Shown piece after piece: positions 32,690 through 39,849 of a stretch of 45,580 bases of DNA. The position numbers and the translations under genes were made by a program. This stretch comes from Eshraghiella sp045129695 (GTDB lineage: Bacteria > Bacillota > Clostridia > Lachnospirales > Lachnospiraceae): NCBI GenBank assembly GCA_045129695.1, contig JBGVJZ010000040.1, positions 1 to 45,580 on the forward strand, given 5' to 3'. Numbering within the stretch: position 1 is the first letter of the stretch; every line of letters starts with the position of its first letter. Under the pieces are notes generated by a model. The model made no database searches and was not told the origin of the DNA. It was given only the letters and a program-made list of their open reading frames with translations.

Positions 32690-33431
32690 AATTTCGATTC
32701 AGAATCTGGACTTGTTTTATGGGAATTTTCATGCACTTAAGTCCATTAATCTTGATATTGCAGACAATGAAATAACAGCTTTCATCGGACCATCGGGTTG
32801 TGGTAAATCCACTCTGCTTAAATCCCTGAACAGAATGAATGATTTGGTTGAGGGCTGCAAAATTACAGGAAAGGTGTTATTGGATAATGAAGATATCTAT
32901 GGCAGAATGGATGTAAATCTGCTTAGAAAAAGAGTGGGAATGGTGTTTCAGAAGCCAAACCCATTTCCGATGAGTATTTATGACAATATTGCTTTTGGTC
33001 CCAGAACACATGGAATACGTTCAAAAGCCAGGCTTGACGATATTGTTGAACGCTCATTAAGAGATGCAGCAATCTGGGATGAGGTTAAGGACAGACTTAA
33101 GAAATCAGCTCTAGGTATTTCAGGCGGTCAGCAGCAGAGATTGTGTATAGCAAGAGCCCTGGCAGTTGAACCGGAGGTGCTTCTTATGGATGAGCCGACA
33201 AGTGCCCTTGACCCTATTTCAACAGCGAAGATAGAAGAGCTTGCAATTGAGCTTAAGAAAAAATATGCAATAGTAATTGTTACCCACAATATGCAGCAGG
33301 CAGTCAGAATTTCTGACAAAACAGCGTTCTTCTTACTTGGTGAGATAGTTGAGTTTGGTGAAACCGAGCAGTTATTCTCCATGCCTAAGGAAAAAAGAAC
33401 AGAAGACTATATTACAGGGAGGTTTGGCTGA
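32682..33431 (+). CDS. pstB: Phosphate ABC transporter ATPase PstB
   Basis: ATP-hydrolysing subunit, 249 residues. Walker A GPSGCGKSTLLKSLNRMND, Q-loop VFQKPNPFPMSIYDN (the PstB-specific form), signature LGISGGQQQRLCIARAL, Walker B VLLMDEPTSALDP, and switch His in VTHNMQQA. All catalytic residues are intact. It overlaps pstA by 8 nt and phoU by 1 nt. Confidence 0.97.
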   Translation: MSKISIQNLDLFYGNFHALKSINLDIADNEITAFIGPSGCGKSTLLKSLNRMNDLVEGCKITGKVLLDNEDIYGRMDVNLLRKRVGMVFQKPNPFPMSIYDNIAFGPRTHGIRSKARLDDIVERSLRDAAIWDEVKDRLKKSALGISGGQQQRLCIARALAVEPEVLLMDEPTSALDPISTAKIEELAIELKKKYAIVIVTHNMQQAVRISDKTAFFLLGEIVEFGETEQLFSMPKEKRTEDYITGRFG

Positions 33432-34072
33432 TGAGATTACAATTCGACGAGCAGCTTAATGAACTTAACCGAGAGCTTATTATTATGGGCTCTTTTTGCG
33501 AAAAAGCAATTTCAATGTCCTGTGAGGCACTTACCAAGGGCAGGACTGAGCTTGCAAAGGAGGTTCCTAAGCTTTCTGAGCAGATTGATGAGAAGGAAAG
33601 AGAAATTGAGGGGATGTGCATGAAGCTTCTGTTGCAGCAGCAGCCGGTGGCAAAGGATTTGAGAGTTATTTCTTCTGCACTTAAAATTGTTACCGACATG
33701 GAACGTATCGGCAGACAGTCAGCTGATATCGCAGAAATTATAACTCTGGCAAATATTTCTGCAAATAATGACACATTTAATATTGACATTATGGCAGAAA
33801 CTGTTATTAAAATGGTAACAGAAAGTATTGATGCTTTTGTTAAGAAAGATGATGTAATTGCAGCAAAGGTTATTGATTATGATGATGTTGTGGATGAGTG
33901 CTTTGATAAAATTAAGGCGAGTCTGATTAAACAGTTCTCTAATCCGGAATTAGACGGAGAATATGCGATTGATTTACTAATGATTGCAAAATATTTTGAG
34001 AGAATCGGAGATCATGCGGTTAATATTGCAAAATGGGTGCTTTTCTCAATAACCGGCATTTTAGAGGGATAA
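33431..34072 (+). CDS. phoU: Phosphate regulator PhoU
   Basis: Helical protein of 213 residues that links Pst transporter state to the PhoR kinase and dampens phosphate uptake. Two PhoU repeats of three helices are visible; the metal-binding signatures are ALKIVTDMERIGRQSADIAE (about 85-104) and AKYFERIGDHAVNIAKW (about 183-199). It starts within the pstB stop codon and is followed 2 nt later by the response regulator gene. Confidence 0.95.
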   Translation: MRLQFDEQLNELNRELIIMGSFCEKAISMSCEALTKGRTELAKEVPKLSEQIDEKEREIEGMCMKLLLQQQPVAKDLRVISSALKIVTDMERIGRQSADIAEIITLANISANNDTFNIDIMAETVIKMVTESIDAFVKKDDVIAAKVIDYDDVVDECFDKIKASLIKQFSNPELDGEYAIDLLMIAKYFERIGDHAVNIAKWVLFSITGILEG

Positions 34073-34074
34073 GA

Positions 34075-34743
34075 ATGATTTATTGTGTAGAAGATGACAA
34101 CAGCATAAGAGATTTAATTGTTTATACACTTAAAGCTTCAGGCTTCGAAGCAGAAGGTTTTTCAGAGGGAGAATCTTTTTATGAAGCACTTGTAAAAAAG
34201 AAGCCGGAGTTAATAATGCTTGATATAATGCTTCCGGGAGAGGACGGACTGTCAATTCTGAAAAAAATAAGGGGCAATTCTGCAACTGCGAATATTCCGG
34301 TAATTATGGCTACCGCCAAAACTACTGAGTATGATAAGGTTATAGGTCTCGACTGGGGAGCTGATGATTATCTTGCAAAGCCATTTGGAATGATGGAAAT
34401 GGTTTCAAGAATTAAGGCAGTCCTCAGAAGAACAGCCAAAGAGACGGTTAAGAAGCTTACACTGGGAGAATTGGAATTAAATCTCAATGAATATACCGCA
34501 AGTGTGTCAGGTGAACTTATTCGACTCACACTCAAGGAATATGAATTACTGCACCTTTTTATGGAGAATCCGGGAAGAGTATATACAAGAGATCAGCTTC
34601 TTGAGAAAATCTGGAATGCAGATTATCTTGGTGAGACAAGAACTGTGGATGTACATATCGGAACTCTTAGAACCAAACTTTTAAAATGCAGTGATTATAT
34701 TGAAACGGTAAGAGGCGTTGGTTATCGTATTGTAGCGAGGTGA
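34075..34743 (+). CDS. OmpR/PhoB-family response regulator
   Basis: DNA-binding response regulator of 222 residues. The receiver domain has acidic residues E6, D7 and D8, phospho-acceptor D50 in LIMLDIMLPGEDG, T of ATAK and K in LAKPFG. The C-terminal winged helix includes LTLKEYELLHLFMENPGRVY, TRDQLLEKIWN and RTVDVHIGTLRTKL. Context right after phoU and before a histidine kinase points to the PhoB/PhoP phosphate regulator. The start chosen is 34075, 2 nt after phoU; the longer frame would overlap phoU by 40 nt. Confidence 0.92.
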   Translation: MIYCVEDDNSIRDLIVYTLKASGFEAEGFSEGESFYEALVKKKPELIMLDIMLPGEDGLSILKKIRGNSATANIPVIMATAKTTEYDKVIGLDWGADDYLAKPFGMMEMVSRIKAVLRRTAKETVKKLTLGELELNLNEYTASVSGELIRLTLKEYELLHLFMENPGRVYTRDQLLEKIWNADYLGETRTVDVHIGTLRTKLLKCSDYIETVRGVGYRIVAR

Positions 34744-34750
34744 CATTAGA

Positions 34751-36412
34751 ATGAAAAAAAGAATTTTTGGGTCTATTTGTGTTTCTTCATTACTGATTCT
34801 TTTATCTGCATTCATTATAATAATGGTGGTTTTGTATAATTATTTTTCAGATTTACAGCATACCCAGCTTAAGAATCAGACTCTTTTAGCATCACAGGCC
34901 GTAGAGGATGAAGGCTTGGAATATCTTGAAGCATTGAAAACAGGCGATTTTCGTATTACATGGATTGATTCTGACGGAACGGTTATTTTTGACAGCAAAT
35001 CAAATTCCGATGATATGGAAAATCATCTCGAAAGGGAAGAGATAAAAGAGGCACTGGATAAGGGCTATGGTGAGAGCTCACGTTATTCATCCACACTCAT
35101 GGAAAGTACACTTTACTCAGCACAAAGACTTTCTGACGGAAGTGTAATAAGACTTTCAATTGCACAAAGTTCAGTCGGACTGGTTTTTCGTGGAATAGTT
35201 ATTCCTGTTATAATTGTGGTAATTTGTGCACTGGTTATGGCATTGGTGCTTGCGTTTGGATTATCCAAGAGGATAATTAATCCATTAAATGATATTAACC
35301 TGAATGAGCCGTTGTCAAATAAGGGCTATGATGAGCTTGCAATTTTCTATACCAAAATTGAGAGCCAGAGGCGAGAGATTAATACTCAGGAAAATGCACT
35401 CAGACAGAAGAAGGAGGAGTTTGACACTATTACTGAAAATATGAATGAAGGTCTGATTCTTCTTAACGTAAAGTGGGAGGTTATAAGCATTAATGCTTCT
35501 GCAATAAGGTTTTTTGATTGTGATGCTGCCTGTGTTGGAAAAAATATTTTAGAGCTTAACCGTACGCTTGAAATGCAGAGACTTCTTGATAAAGCAGGAG
35601 AAGGAGAACGCTCGGAAGCTGTTATGAGCCTTCCGATGGGTGAGCTCCAGATAGATATAACGCCTGTTATATCGGATGGAGAGGTATCGGGTGCGGTAAT
35701 ACTTATTTTCGATGTGACGGAAAGAATTAAATCCGAGCAGATGAGAAGAGAATTTACTGCCAACGTATCGCATGAATTAAAAACACCGCTTCATTCGATT
35801 TCAGGTTATGCAGAGCTTATGAAAAACGGAATGGTAAAAGCTGACGATATAGAGAGTTTTTCAGGAAAAATCTATGTTGAAGCACAGAGAATGATTCATC
35901 TGGTGGAGGATATTATCAGATTATCCGGACTTGACGAGGGCGGTGAAAATATGGAATTTGAAGAAATTAATCTGTATGAAACTGCCAGGGAGGTAATTCA
36001 CAGTCTGTCAGGCGAAGCACAGAGCAGGAATGTAAGAGTTATGCTTGGCGGCAATCCGGCGACCATTACGGGAATTCCCCAGCTTGTTAAGGGTATTGTA
36101 TTTAATCTCTGTGATAATGCGATTAAATACAATAAGAATGATGGTAAAGTAGATGTTGAAATCAGGGAAGAGGAGCAATCGGTTGTTCTTACTGTGAGTG
36201 ATACAGGTATTGGAATTCCTGCGGAGCATCTTTCCAGGGTATTTGAACGATTTTACAGAGTGGATAAGAGCCACTCCAAAGCAGTTGGCGGTACGGGGCT
36301 CGGATTGTCAATTGTAAAGCATGCGGCACAGATTCATAATGCAAAGGTTGAACTGAAAAGTGTGCCGGGAGAGGGAACGGTTGTTACGGTAAATTTTAGC
36401 TGTAGAAAATAA
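34751..36412 (+). CDS. PhoR-type sensor histidine kinase
   Basis: Membrane sensor kinase of 553 residues. Two membrane helices (about 8-29 and 137-165) enclose an extracellular domain of about 105 residues, followed by a linker helix, a PAS domain (about 220-325), HisKA with phospho-acceptor H341 in NVSHELKTPLHSISGYAEL, and HATPase with N box LCDNAIKYNKNDG, G1 SDTGIGIP, F box FERFYRVD and G2 GGTGLGLSIV. It is expected to phosphorylate the upstream regulator under phosphate limitation, with PhoU as partner. It is the last gene of the pst-pho operon. Confidence 0.93.
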   Translation: MKKRIFGSICVSSLLILLSAFIIIMVVLYNYFSDLQHTQLKNQTLLASQAVEDEGLEYLEALKTGDFRITWIDSDGTVIFDSKSNSDDMENHLEREEIKEALDKGYGESSRYSSTLMESTLYSAQRLSDGSVIRLSIAQSSVGLVFRGIVIPVIIVVICALVMALVLAFGLSKRIINPLNDINLNEPLSNKGYDELAIFYTKIESQRREINTQENALRQKKEEFDTITENMNEGLILLNVKWEVISINASAIRFFDCDAACVGKNILELNRTLEMQRLLDKAGEGERSEAVMSLPMGELQIDITPVISDGEVSGAVILIFDVTERIKSEQMRREFTANVSHELKTPLHSISGYAELMKNGMVKADDIESFSGKIYVEAQRMIHLVEDIIRLSGLDEGGENMEFEEINLYETAREVIHSLSGEAQSRNVRVMLGGNPATITGIPQLVKGIVFNLCDNAIKYNKNDGKVDVEIREEEQSVVLTVSDTGIGIPAEHLSRVFERFYRVDKSHSKAVGGTGLGLSIVKHAAQIHNAKVELKSVPGEGTVVTVNFSCRK

Positions 36413-36488
36413 TAAACTTTGCCGATATAAATTATAGATTAATTGCAAAATATTTTATAATCATGGATTATGGCAGGAGGTGTGAATT

Positions 36489-36911
36489 ATGGGAAAAGAT
36501 ATGCATCTTGTTAATATATATCTGAAAATACATAATAAACGTGCTCTGACCATGGATGATTTGCAATATTTGGCGAAGTATTCTCCTGAATGTTTTGAGA
36601 AAACATGTAAAAATGTTGTGTATAATTTCCCGGCAACCAAGCCAATTATGGAACCGGAAACGGCCACCTTACAACCACCGGCGGAGGAACCGAAGGCAGA
36701 GCCTCAGGAGAGACAGAGAATAGATAGCATTTTAGATAACATAAAACTTTTGGAAACTAATGATTTTCCGGTTCCTGATATTGATGCAGAAGAAGTAAAG
36801 AGTTTATTGGGGGATTTATATATGGAATTGTTATTTCCGCATAACGATAAAAATCCTTCCATGAATCTGGCTAATGATGAGCAGAGTTCATTATTTGACA
36901 AGAAAATTTGA
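36489..36911 (+). CDS. Conserved hypothetical protein
   Basis: A 140-residue soluble protein with a helical N-terminal 45 residues (VNIYLKIHNKRALTMDDLQY), a proline/glutamate-rich linker (about 57-78), and a helical acidic second part. No catalytic motif or membrane segment is visible. I recall similar small proteins in Lachnospiraceae but no function. AGGAGG precedes the ATG at 7-nt spacing. It lies 76 nt after the kinase gene and 34 nt before the reductase. Confidence 0.7.
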   Translation: MGKDMHLVNIYLKIHNKRALTMDDLQYLAKYSPECFEKTCKNVVYNFPATKPIMEPETATLQPPAEEPKAEPQERQRIDSILDNIKLLETNDFPVPDIDAEEVKSLLGDLYMELLFPHNDKNPSMNLANDEQSSLFDKKI

Positions 36912-36945
36912 GGGAAAGTGTATAACAAAATTAAAAAGGGGAATG

Positions 36946-37866
36946 ATGGTGAAAATTAAAAAGGTGGCACTTATAGGTGCCGGAGCCGTTGGCGGCTATT
37001 TTATATGGGGGCTCATGCCTAAGCTTAAAGAGGATTTCTGTGTAATTGCAAAAGGAGACAGAAAAGCTCGCCTAAGTAGGCAAGGACTTGTTATTAATGG
37101 AGAAAAATATTTTCCAATAGTTAAAGAGCCTGATGAAGCGGGCGTTGTGGATTTGATTCTTGTTGCGAGCAAGCAGGATGCACTTTGTGAAGTGGTGGAA
37201 GATATTAAACCTCTCATTGGAAAAAATACAATAGTAATTAGTCTTTTAAACGGAGTGAGCTCTGAAGAAATTATAGGAGCTCGAATTGGAATGGAGCATA
37301 TGCTGTACGCCATTATGCGAATTGCGTCTATGCGAAACGGAAATTCAATTATTTTTTATCCGGAAATTACCAAGGGGATTTATGTAGGTGAAAAGGGCAT
37401 AAATTGTCCTACGGATAGAGTTTTGGCAGTGGAAGCACTTATGAAGGATACAGGGATTAATTACAATTTTGTGGAGGATATTGTTAAAGAAATGTGGTTT
37501 AAATATGCCGGAAATGTCTCCCAAAATCTTCCACAGGCAATCCTTTCAGTTGGCTACGGAGCATATTCTGACAGCACCCATATAAATTATGTTGCAGCTT
37601 GTCTCTGGAAAGAGGTAGCAAGGGTTGCAGGGGAAAAGGGCGTAATTATTCCTGATGAATTAGTTTTGTTTGGTGGCTCAAAGCCGGAAGCAAGATTTTC
37701 AACTCTGCAGGATTTGGATGCAGGACGTTGTACAGAGATTGAGATTTTTGCAGGCGACATGATTAGAATGGGCAAGGAATGTGGAATAGAAGTGCCTTAT
37801 TGTGAATGTGTCTATCATATGATTAAGGCACTGGAAGAGAAGAATGAGGGGAAGTTTAAATATTAA
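36946..37866 (+). CDS. 2-dehydropantoate 2-reductase (ketopantoate reductase)-like
   Basis: NADPH-dependent oxidoreductase of 306 residues in the ApbA/PanE family. The Rossmann motif is VALIGAGAVGGYFIW (residues 7-21). Other family marks are LVASKQDAL, VISLLNGVSSEEIIGARIG, and the catalytic lysine region FVEDIVKEMWFKYAGNVSQN. It may make pantoate for coenzyme A, but many paralogues act on other 2-oxo acids, so the substrate is uncertain; no other pan genes are nearby. Two ATGs (36943, 36946) and a GTG follow AAGGGGA; 36946 gives the best spacing. Confidence 0.8.
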   Translation: MVKIKKVALIGAGAVGGYFIWGLMPKLKEDFCVIAKGDRKARLSRQGLVINGEKYFPIVKEPDEAGVVDLILVASKQDALCEVVEDIKPLIGKNTIVISLLNGVSSEEIIGARIGMEHMLYAIMRIASMRNGNSIIFYPEITKGIYVGEKGINCPTDRVLAVEALMKDTGINYNFVEDIVKEMWFKYAGNVSQNLPQAILSVGYGAYSDSTHINYVAACLWKEVARVAGEKGVIIPDELVLFGGSKPEARFSTLQDLDAGRCTEIEIFAGDMIRMGKECGIEVPYCECVYHMIKALEEKNEGKFKY

Positions 37867-37884
37867 GTGTGTTAGGGTGACTTT

Positions 37885-38340
37885 ATGCAAATCACAGAAG
37901 GAAAAAACTACATATCAGAAATAAAAGAACTAATCCTAGAATACACCAACAGCCTTGGCAGAGATTTATCTTTTCAATGTCTGGATGAAGAACTTTCTAA
38001 TCCGGCTATGAAATACACACCTCCCGCGGGTGAGATACTTGTTGCTATTGATGGCGATGAGGTTGTGGGTATGGTTGCTTACCATAGGCATTCGGATACC
38101 CGTTGCGAGATGAAAAGATTATATGTGAAGCCGGAGGCAAGAAAATATCACATAGGTGAAATGTTGGTTAGGGAAATTCTGCTTTATGCAATCCATGCCG
38201 GATATAGGGAGATGGTGCTGGATACAATTAAGCCATTGACAGCGGCAATTAATCTGTACCAAAAGTTTGGATTTAAGGAATGTGATGCGTATTACAACAA
38301 TCCAATGGAGGATGTTATTTATATGAAAAGAGAATTATGA
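37885..38340 (+). CDS. GNAT family N-acetyltransferase
   Basis: A 151-residue acetyltransferase. The acetyl-CoA binding region is visible as RCEMKRLYVKPEARKYHIGE (the R/Q-x-x-G-x-G/A loop is relaxed to RKYHIGE), followed by LVREILLYAIHAGYREMVLD and YQKFGFKECDAYYNNP. It resembles YsnE-like small-molecule acetyltransferases; substrate unknown. It begins 18 nt after the reductase stop. Confidence 0.85.
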   Translation: MQITEGKNYISEIKELILEYTNSLGRDLSFQCLDEELSNPAMKYTPPAGEILVAIDGDEVVGMVAYHRHSDTRCEMKRLYVKPEARKYHIGEMLVREILLYAIHAGYREMVLDTIKPLTAAINLYQKFGFKECDAYYNNPMEDVIYMKREL

Positions 38341-38349
38341 TAATTTTTC

Positions 38350-38476
38350 TTGTAAATTAGTCTGTTTCTGTTATAATGAAATTAGAAAAAGGCAATCGCC
38401 ACAGAGTGGTTGACCAAGTTGTTAAGCAAAAAAGCCTTCCTAGACTCGGGCAAAGTACAGGGGAGGCTTTTTTGCT
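38350..38476 (+). ncRNA. Putative antisense RNA antitoxin with its promoter
   Basis: A promoter (TTGTAA 38350-38355, 16-bp spacer, TATAAT 38372-38377) would start a transcript at about 38384. It ends at a 16-bp stem (38425-38440 with 38461-38476) whose arms carry A6 and T6, so it is a strong bidirectional terminator. The ~90-nt RNA has no ribosome site or useful frame. It converges on the holin-like toxin gene, whose stop is at 38480, and would pair with the 3' end of the toxin mRNA through this hairpin. The layout matches txpA/RatA of Bacillus. Confidence 0.7.
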
Positions 38477-38479
38477 ATT

Positions 38480-38569
38480 CTAGTGACATATCAAGTAAAT
38501 GAATGTCAGCAGTGCCAAAAGAAACATTCCAAAAGACATCAAGTCCTTAAAGTCGAATTTTTTCTTCAT
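38480..38569 (-). CDS. Holin-like type I toxin peptide
   Basis: A 29-residue peptide (MKKKFDFKDL, then MSFGMFLLALLTFIYLICH): basic start, short amphipathic link, and one membrane helix ending two residues from the C-terminus. This matches the 'putative holin-like toxin' peptides (TxpA/BsrG-like) of Firmicutes; SFGMFLLALLTFI is the typical core. GGAGG lies 8 nt before the chosen ATG; an ATG two codons upstream is too close to the site. The ribosome site is locked in a hairpin, and the promoter carries a LexA box. Expected role: membrane depolarisation or growth arrest when induced. Confidence 0.8.
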   Translation of the reverse strand: MKKKFDFKDLMSFGMFLLALLTFIYLICH

Positions 38570-38576
38570 GGGCATC

Positions 38577-38602
38577 ACCTCCATTCTATGTAGAATGAAG
38601 GT
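38577..38602 (-). promoter_or_regulatory. Hairpin that sequesters the toxin ribosome site
   Basis: On the minus strand ACCTTCATTCT, a 4-nt loop ACAT, then AGAATGGAGGT form an 11-bp stem (one G-U pair). GGAGGT is the Shine-Dalgarno of the toxin, so it is fully paired in the nascent mRNA. Such locking is known for type I toxin mRNAs. Confidence 0.8.
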
Positions 38603-38651
38603 CAACCATCCTGTAACACGATTGCCGGTAGCAAAAGTTGCTACTAATATG

Positions 38652-38685
38652 ATTATAGCATAAAAATAATACGAACACAAGTTCG
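38652..38685 (-). promoter_or_regulatory. Toxin promoter with overlapping LexA (SOS) box
   Basis: On the minus strand TTGTGT (38675-38680), 17-bp spacer, TATAAT (38652-38657). The palindrome CGAAC-N4-GTTCG at 38672-38685 covers the -35 element and matches the Gram-positive LexA/DinR box. LexA bound here would block transcription, and DNA damage would release it. Confidence 0.75.
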
Positions 38686-38709
38686 AGAAAAGATTATTTG
38701 GAGAAAAAT

Positions 38710-38851
38710 ATGAAACTAAAAAACATTTTAATCGTTGTAAAAGATATTGAAAAATCCAAACAGTTCTATCACGACCCATAGCTGGGGACAACAAGTAATT
38801 CGCTTTTACGATTTAGATGGAAATTTAATTGAGGTAGGAACTCCTATATAA
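38710..38851 (+). pseudogene. Remnant of a VOC/glyoxalase-family gene
   Basis: The first 23 codons (MKLKNILIVVKDIEKSKQFY then HDP, stop at 38779-38781) are the start of a VOC fold. In the next frame, 38780-38851 encodes SWGQQVIRFYDLDGNLIEVG then TPI, a VOC C-terminus. The middle (some 70 residues in normal members) is deleted and the frame is lost. A ribosome site-like GGAGA precedes the ATG. Confidence 0.75.
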
Positions 38852-38860
38852 TGCAAAAAT

Positions 38861-39064
38861 ATATCGGATATAGATTAAGAATTTGTGGAGCATGTAACCA
38901 GCTCGGGAACAACGGGTCAGAAAAGTCAGATGTTTTTTGACAGGGATAGCTTTGATTTTGGTACTGCTAAGACTGATATGGGCTTGTACAGACAACAGCT
39001 GGAAATGCATATTATACGTGAAATAGTTAGTGACAGAGTAATCATTATTACGGCAAAAAAGTGA
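38861..39064 (+). pseudogene. Fragment with SGTTG nucleotide-binding motif (LuxE-like?)
   Basis: In the same frame as the VOC C-terminal remnant, after an in-frame stop at 38876-38878, the sequence reads EFVEHVTSSGTTGQKSQMFF and continues to a stop at 39062-39064. TSSGTTG followed by KSQ is the P-loop of adenylate-forming enzymes such as acyl-protein synthetases of the LuxE type. The residues upstream (ISDID) also look coding. There is no start or ribosome site and only about 60 residues, so this is a gene relic. The C-terminal half (TDMGLYRQQLEMHIIREIVS) I cannot place. Confidence 0.5.
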
Positions 39065-39149
39065 AAAACAGATGAAATTGTTATGTTCATTAATGAAAAT
39101 TATGGTTGCAATTTGTATTTTTTTGTGCTAGTCTGAGCAATATAAATAA

Positions 39150-39417
39150 CAAACACTGTGAAGGAAAGAGTAGGTTTGTCATACATTTACAGAGAATTCC
39201 CGTATTTGCTGAGAGGGATGATGGAAAGCAGACTGAACATGGCTCCGGAGTGGCGTACCGAGCAGCTTATGCTGTAAGATTACGACAGGGTCGCCTGTTA
39301 TAGCGATAGAGTTTTGGAGAACTCGATGAGGTTCATTTCGTGAGGAATGAACGAAGAGAAGTGGTAACGCGGAATTTTCGCCTTCTGTCAATAGGGTTGA
39401 CAGAGGGCGTTTTTTAT
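39150..39417 (+). promoter_or_regulatory. Methionine T-box riboswitch
   Basis: T-box core TGGTAACGCG (39362-39371) after stem III (GTTCATT 39331 with AATGAAC 39346). Stem I has AGAGAAT (39191) and the specifier region GAAC-ATG (39235-39241), giving ATG, methionine, which fits metG downstream. The terminator is CGCCTTCTGTCAA (39379-39391) with TTGACAGAGGGCG (39397-39409) and T6. A possible -35 TTGCAA lies at 39106, but the -10 is unclear. Uncharged tRNA-Met would allow read-through. Confidence 0.92.
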
Positions 39418-39442
39418 TCTACAGAAAAGAGAGGTGCTTTAG

Positions 39443-39832
39443 ATGAAAAATATTGAAAATTACAATGCCGAAAAATATTCAGACGAGAAATATCGCAAGC
39501 TTGAAGAAGGAATATATGAATGTGTTGATAAGGATGGTGACACTTTATATGTAACTTCTTTATCATTTGAGCAGGAACCTGAATTGGAAGAAGGGGAAAA
39601 TGCAGGTGATATATCGCAGTATCCGTTAGAGGATATATTAGATGAGTTTTACTGCCATATTTCAGATTTTTATGAGGATTTAAATACGCCGGATTCAATC
39701 AAATGTTATTACGAATTTGCGGCTATGGATATGGAAGATATTCAGAATTTGCGTAGCATTATCGGAAAACATGTATATAACAAAGAATATGAAAAAGATG
39801 GAAAAGTTTATATCAGGTTAGTTATTGAATAG
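39443..39832 (+). CDS. Unknown small acidic protein under the Met T-box
   Basis: A 129-residue, acidic, soluble protein (begins MKNIENYNAEKYSDEKYRKL; ends KDGKVYIRLVIE) with no recognised motif. It is the first gene after the methionine T-box and lies 17 nt before metG, so it is regulated by tRNA-Met charging. GAGAGG precedes its ATG. I do not recognise it. Being between the T-box and metG may reflect a real link with translation or methionine supply, or may be a passenger inserted in the leader. Confidence 0.75.
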   Translation: MKNIENYNAEKYSDEKYRKLEEGIYECVDKDGDTLYVTSLSFEQEPELEEGENAGDISQYPLEDILDEFYCHISDFYEDLNTPDSIKCYYEFAAMDMEDIQNLRSIIGKHVYNKEYEKDGKVYIRLVIE

Positions 39833-39849
39833 AAAAGGAGGAATATAAC

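Larger units (their letters stand above)
38391..38626. repeat. Imperfect inverted repeat shared by toxin and antisense leaders
   Basis: The plus-strand 38391-38415 (GGCAATCG ... GGTTGACC) is nearly repeated on the minus strand at 38626-38600. Both copies begin GGCAATCG and end TGGTTGACC with ACAG between. Each copy lies in the 5' part of its transcript, so the two RNAs share, rather than complement, this element. Confidence 0.65.

Noticed and set aside
34033..34074. Longer start for the response regulator inside phoU
   Set aside because: The extra residues are not part of the receiver fold, and the start at 34075 gives the normal N-terminus.
38480..38794. A 104-codon minus-strand frame ending with the toxin
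   Set aside because: Its upper part runs through the LexA box, promoter and 5' leader; only the last 29 codons have a correctly spaced ribosome site.
39106..39391. Two frames on opposite strands between 39106 and 39391
   Set aside because: Both lie within the Met T-box leader, whose structure explains the region.
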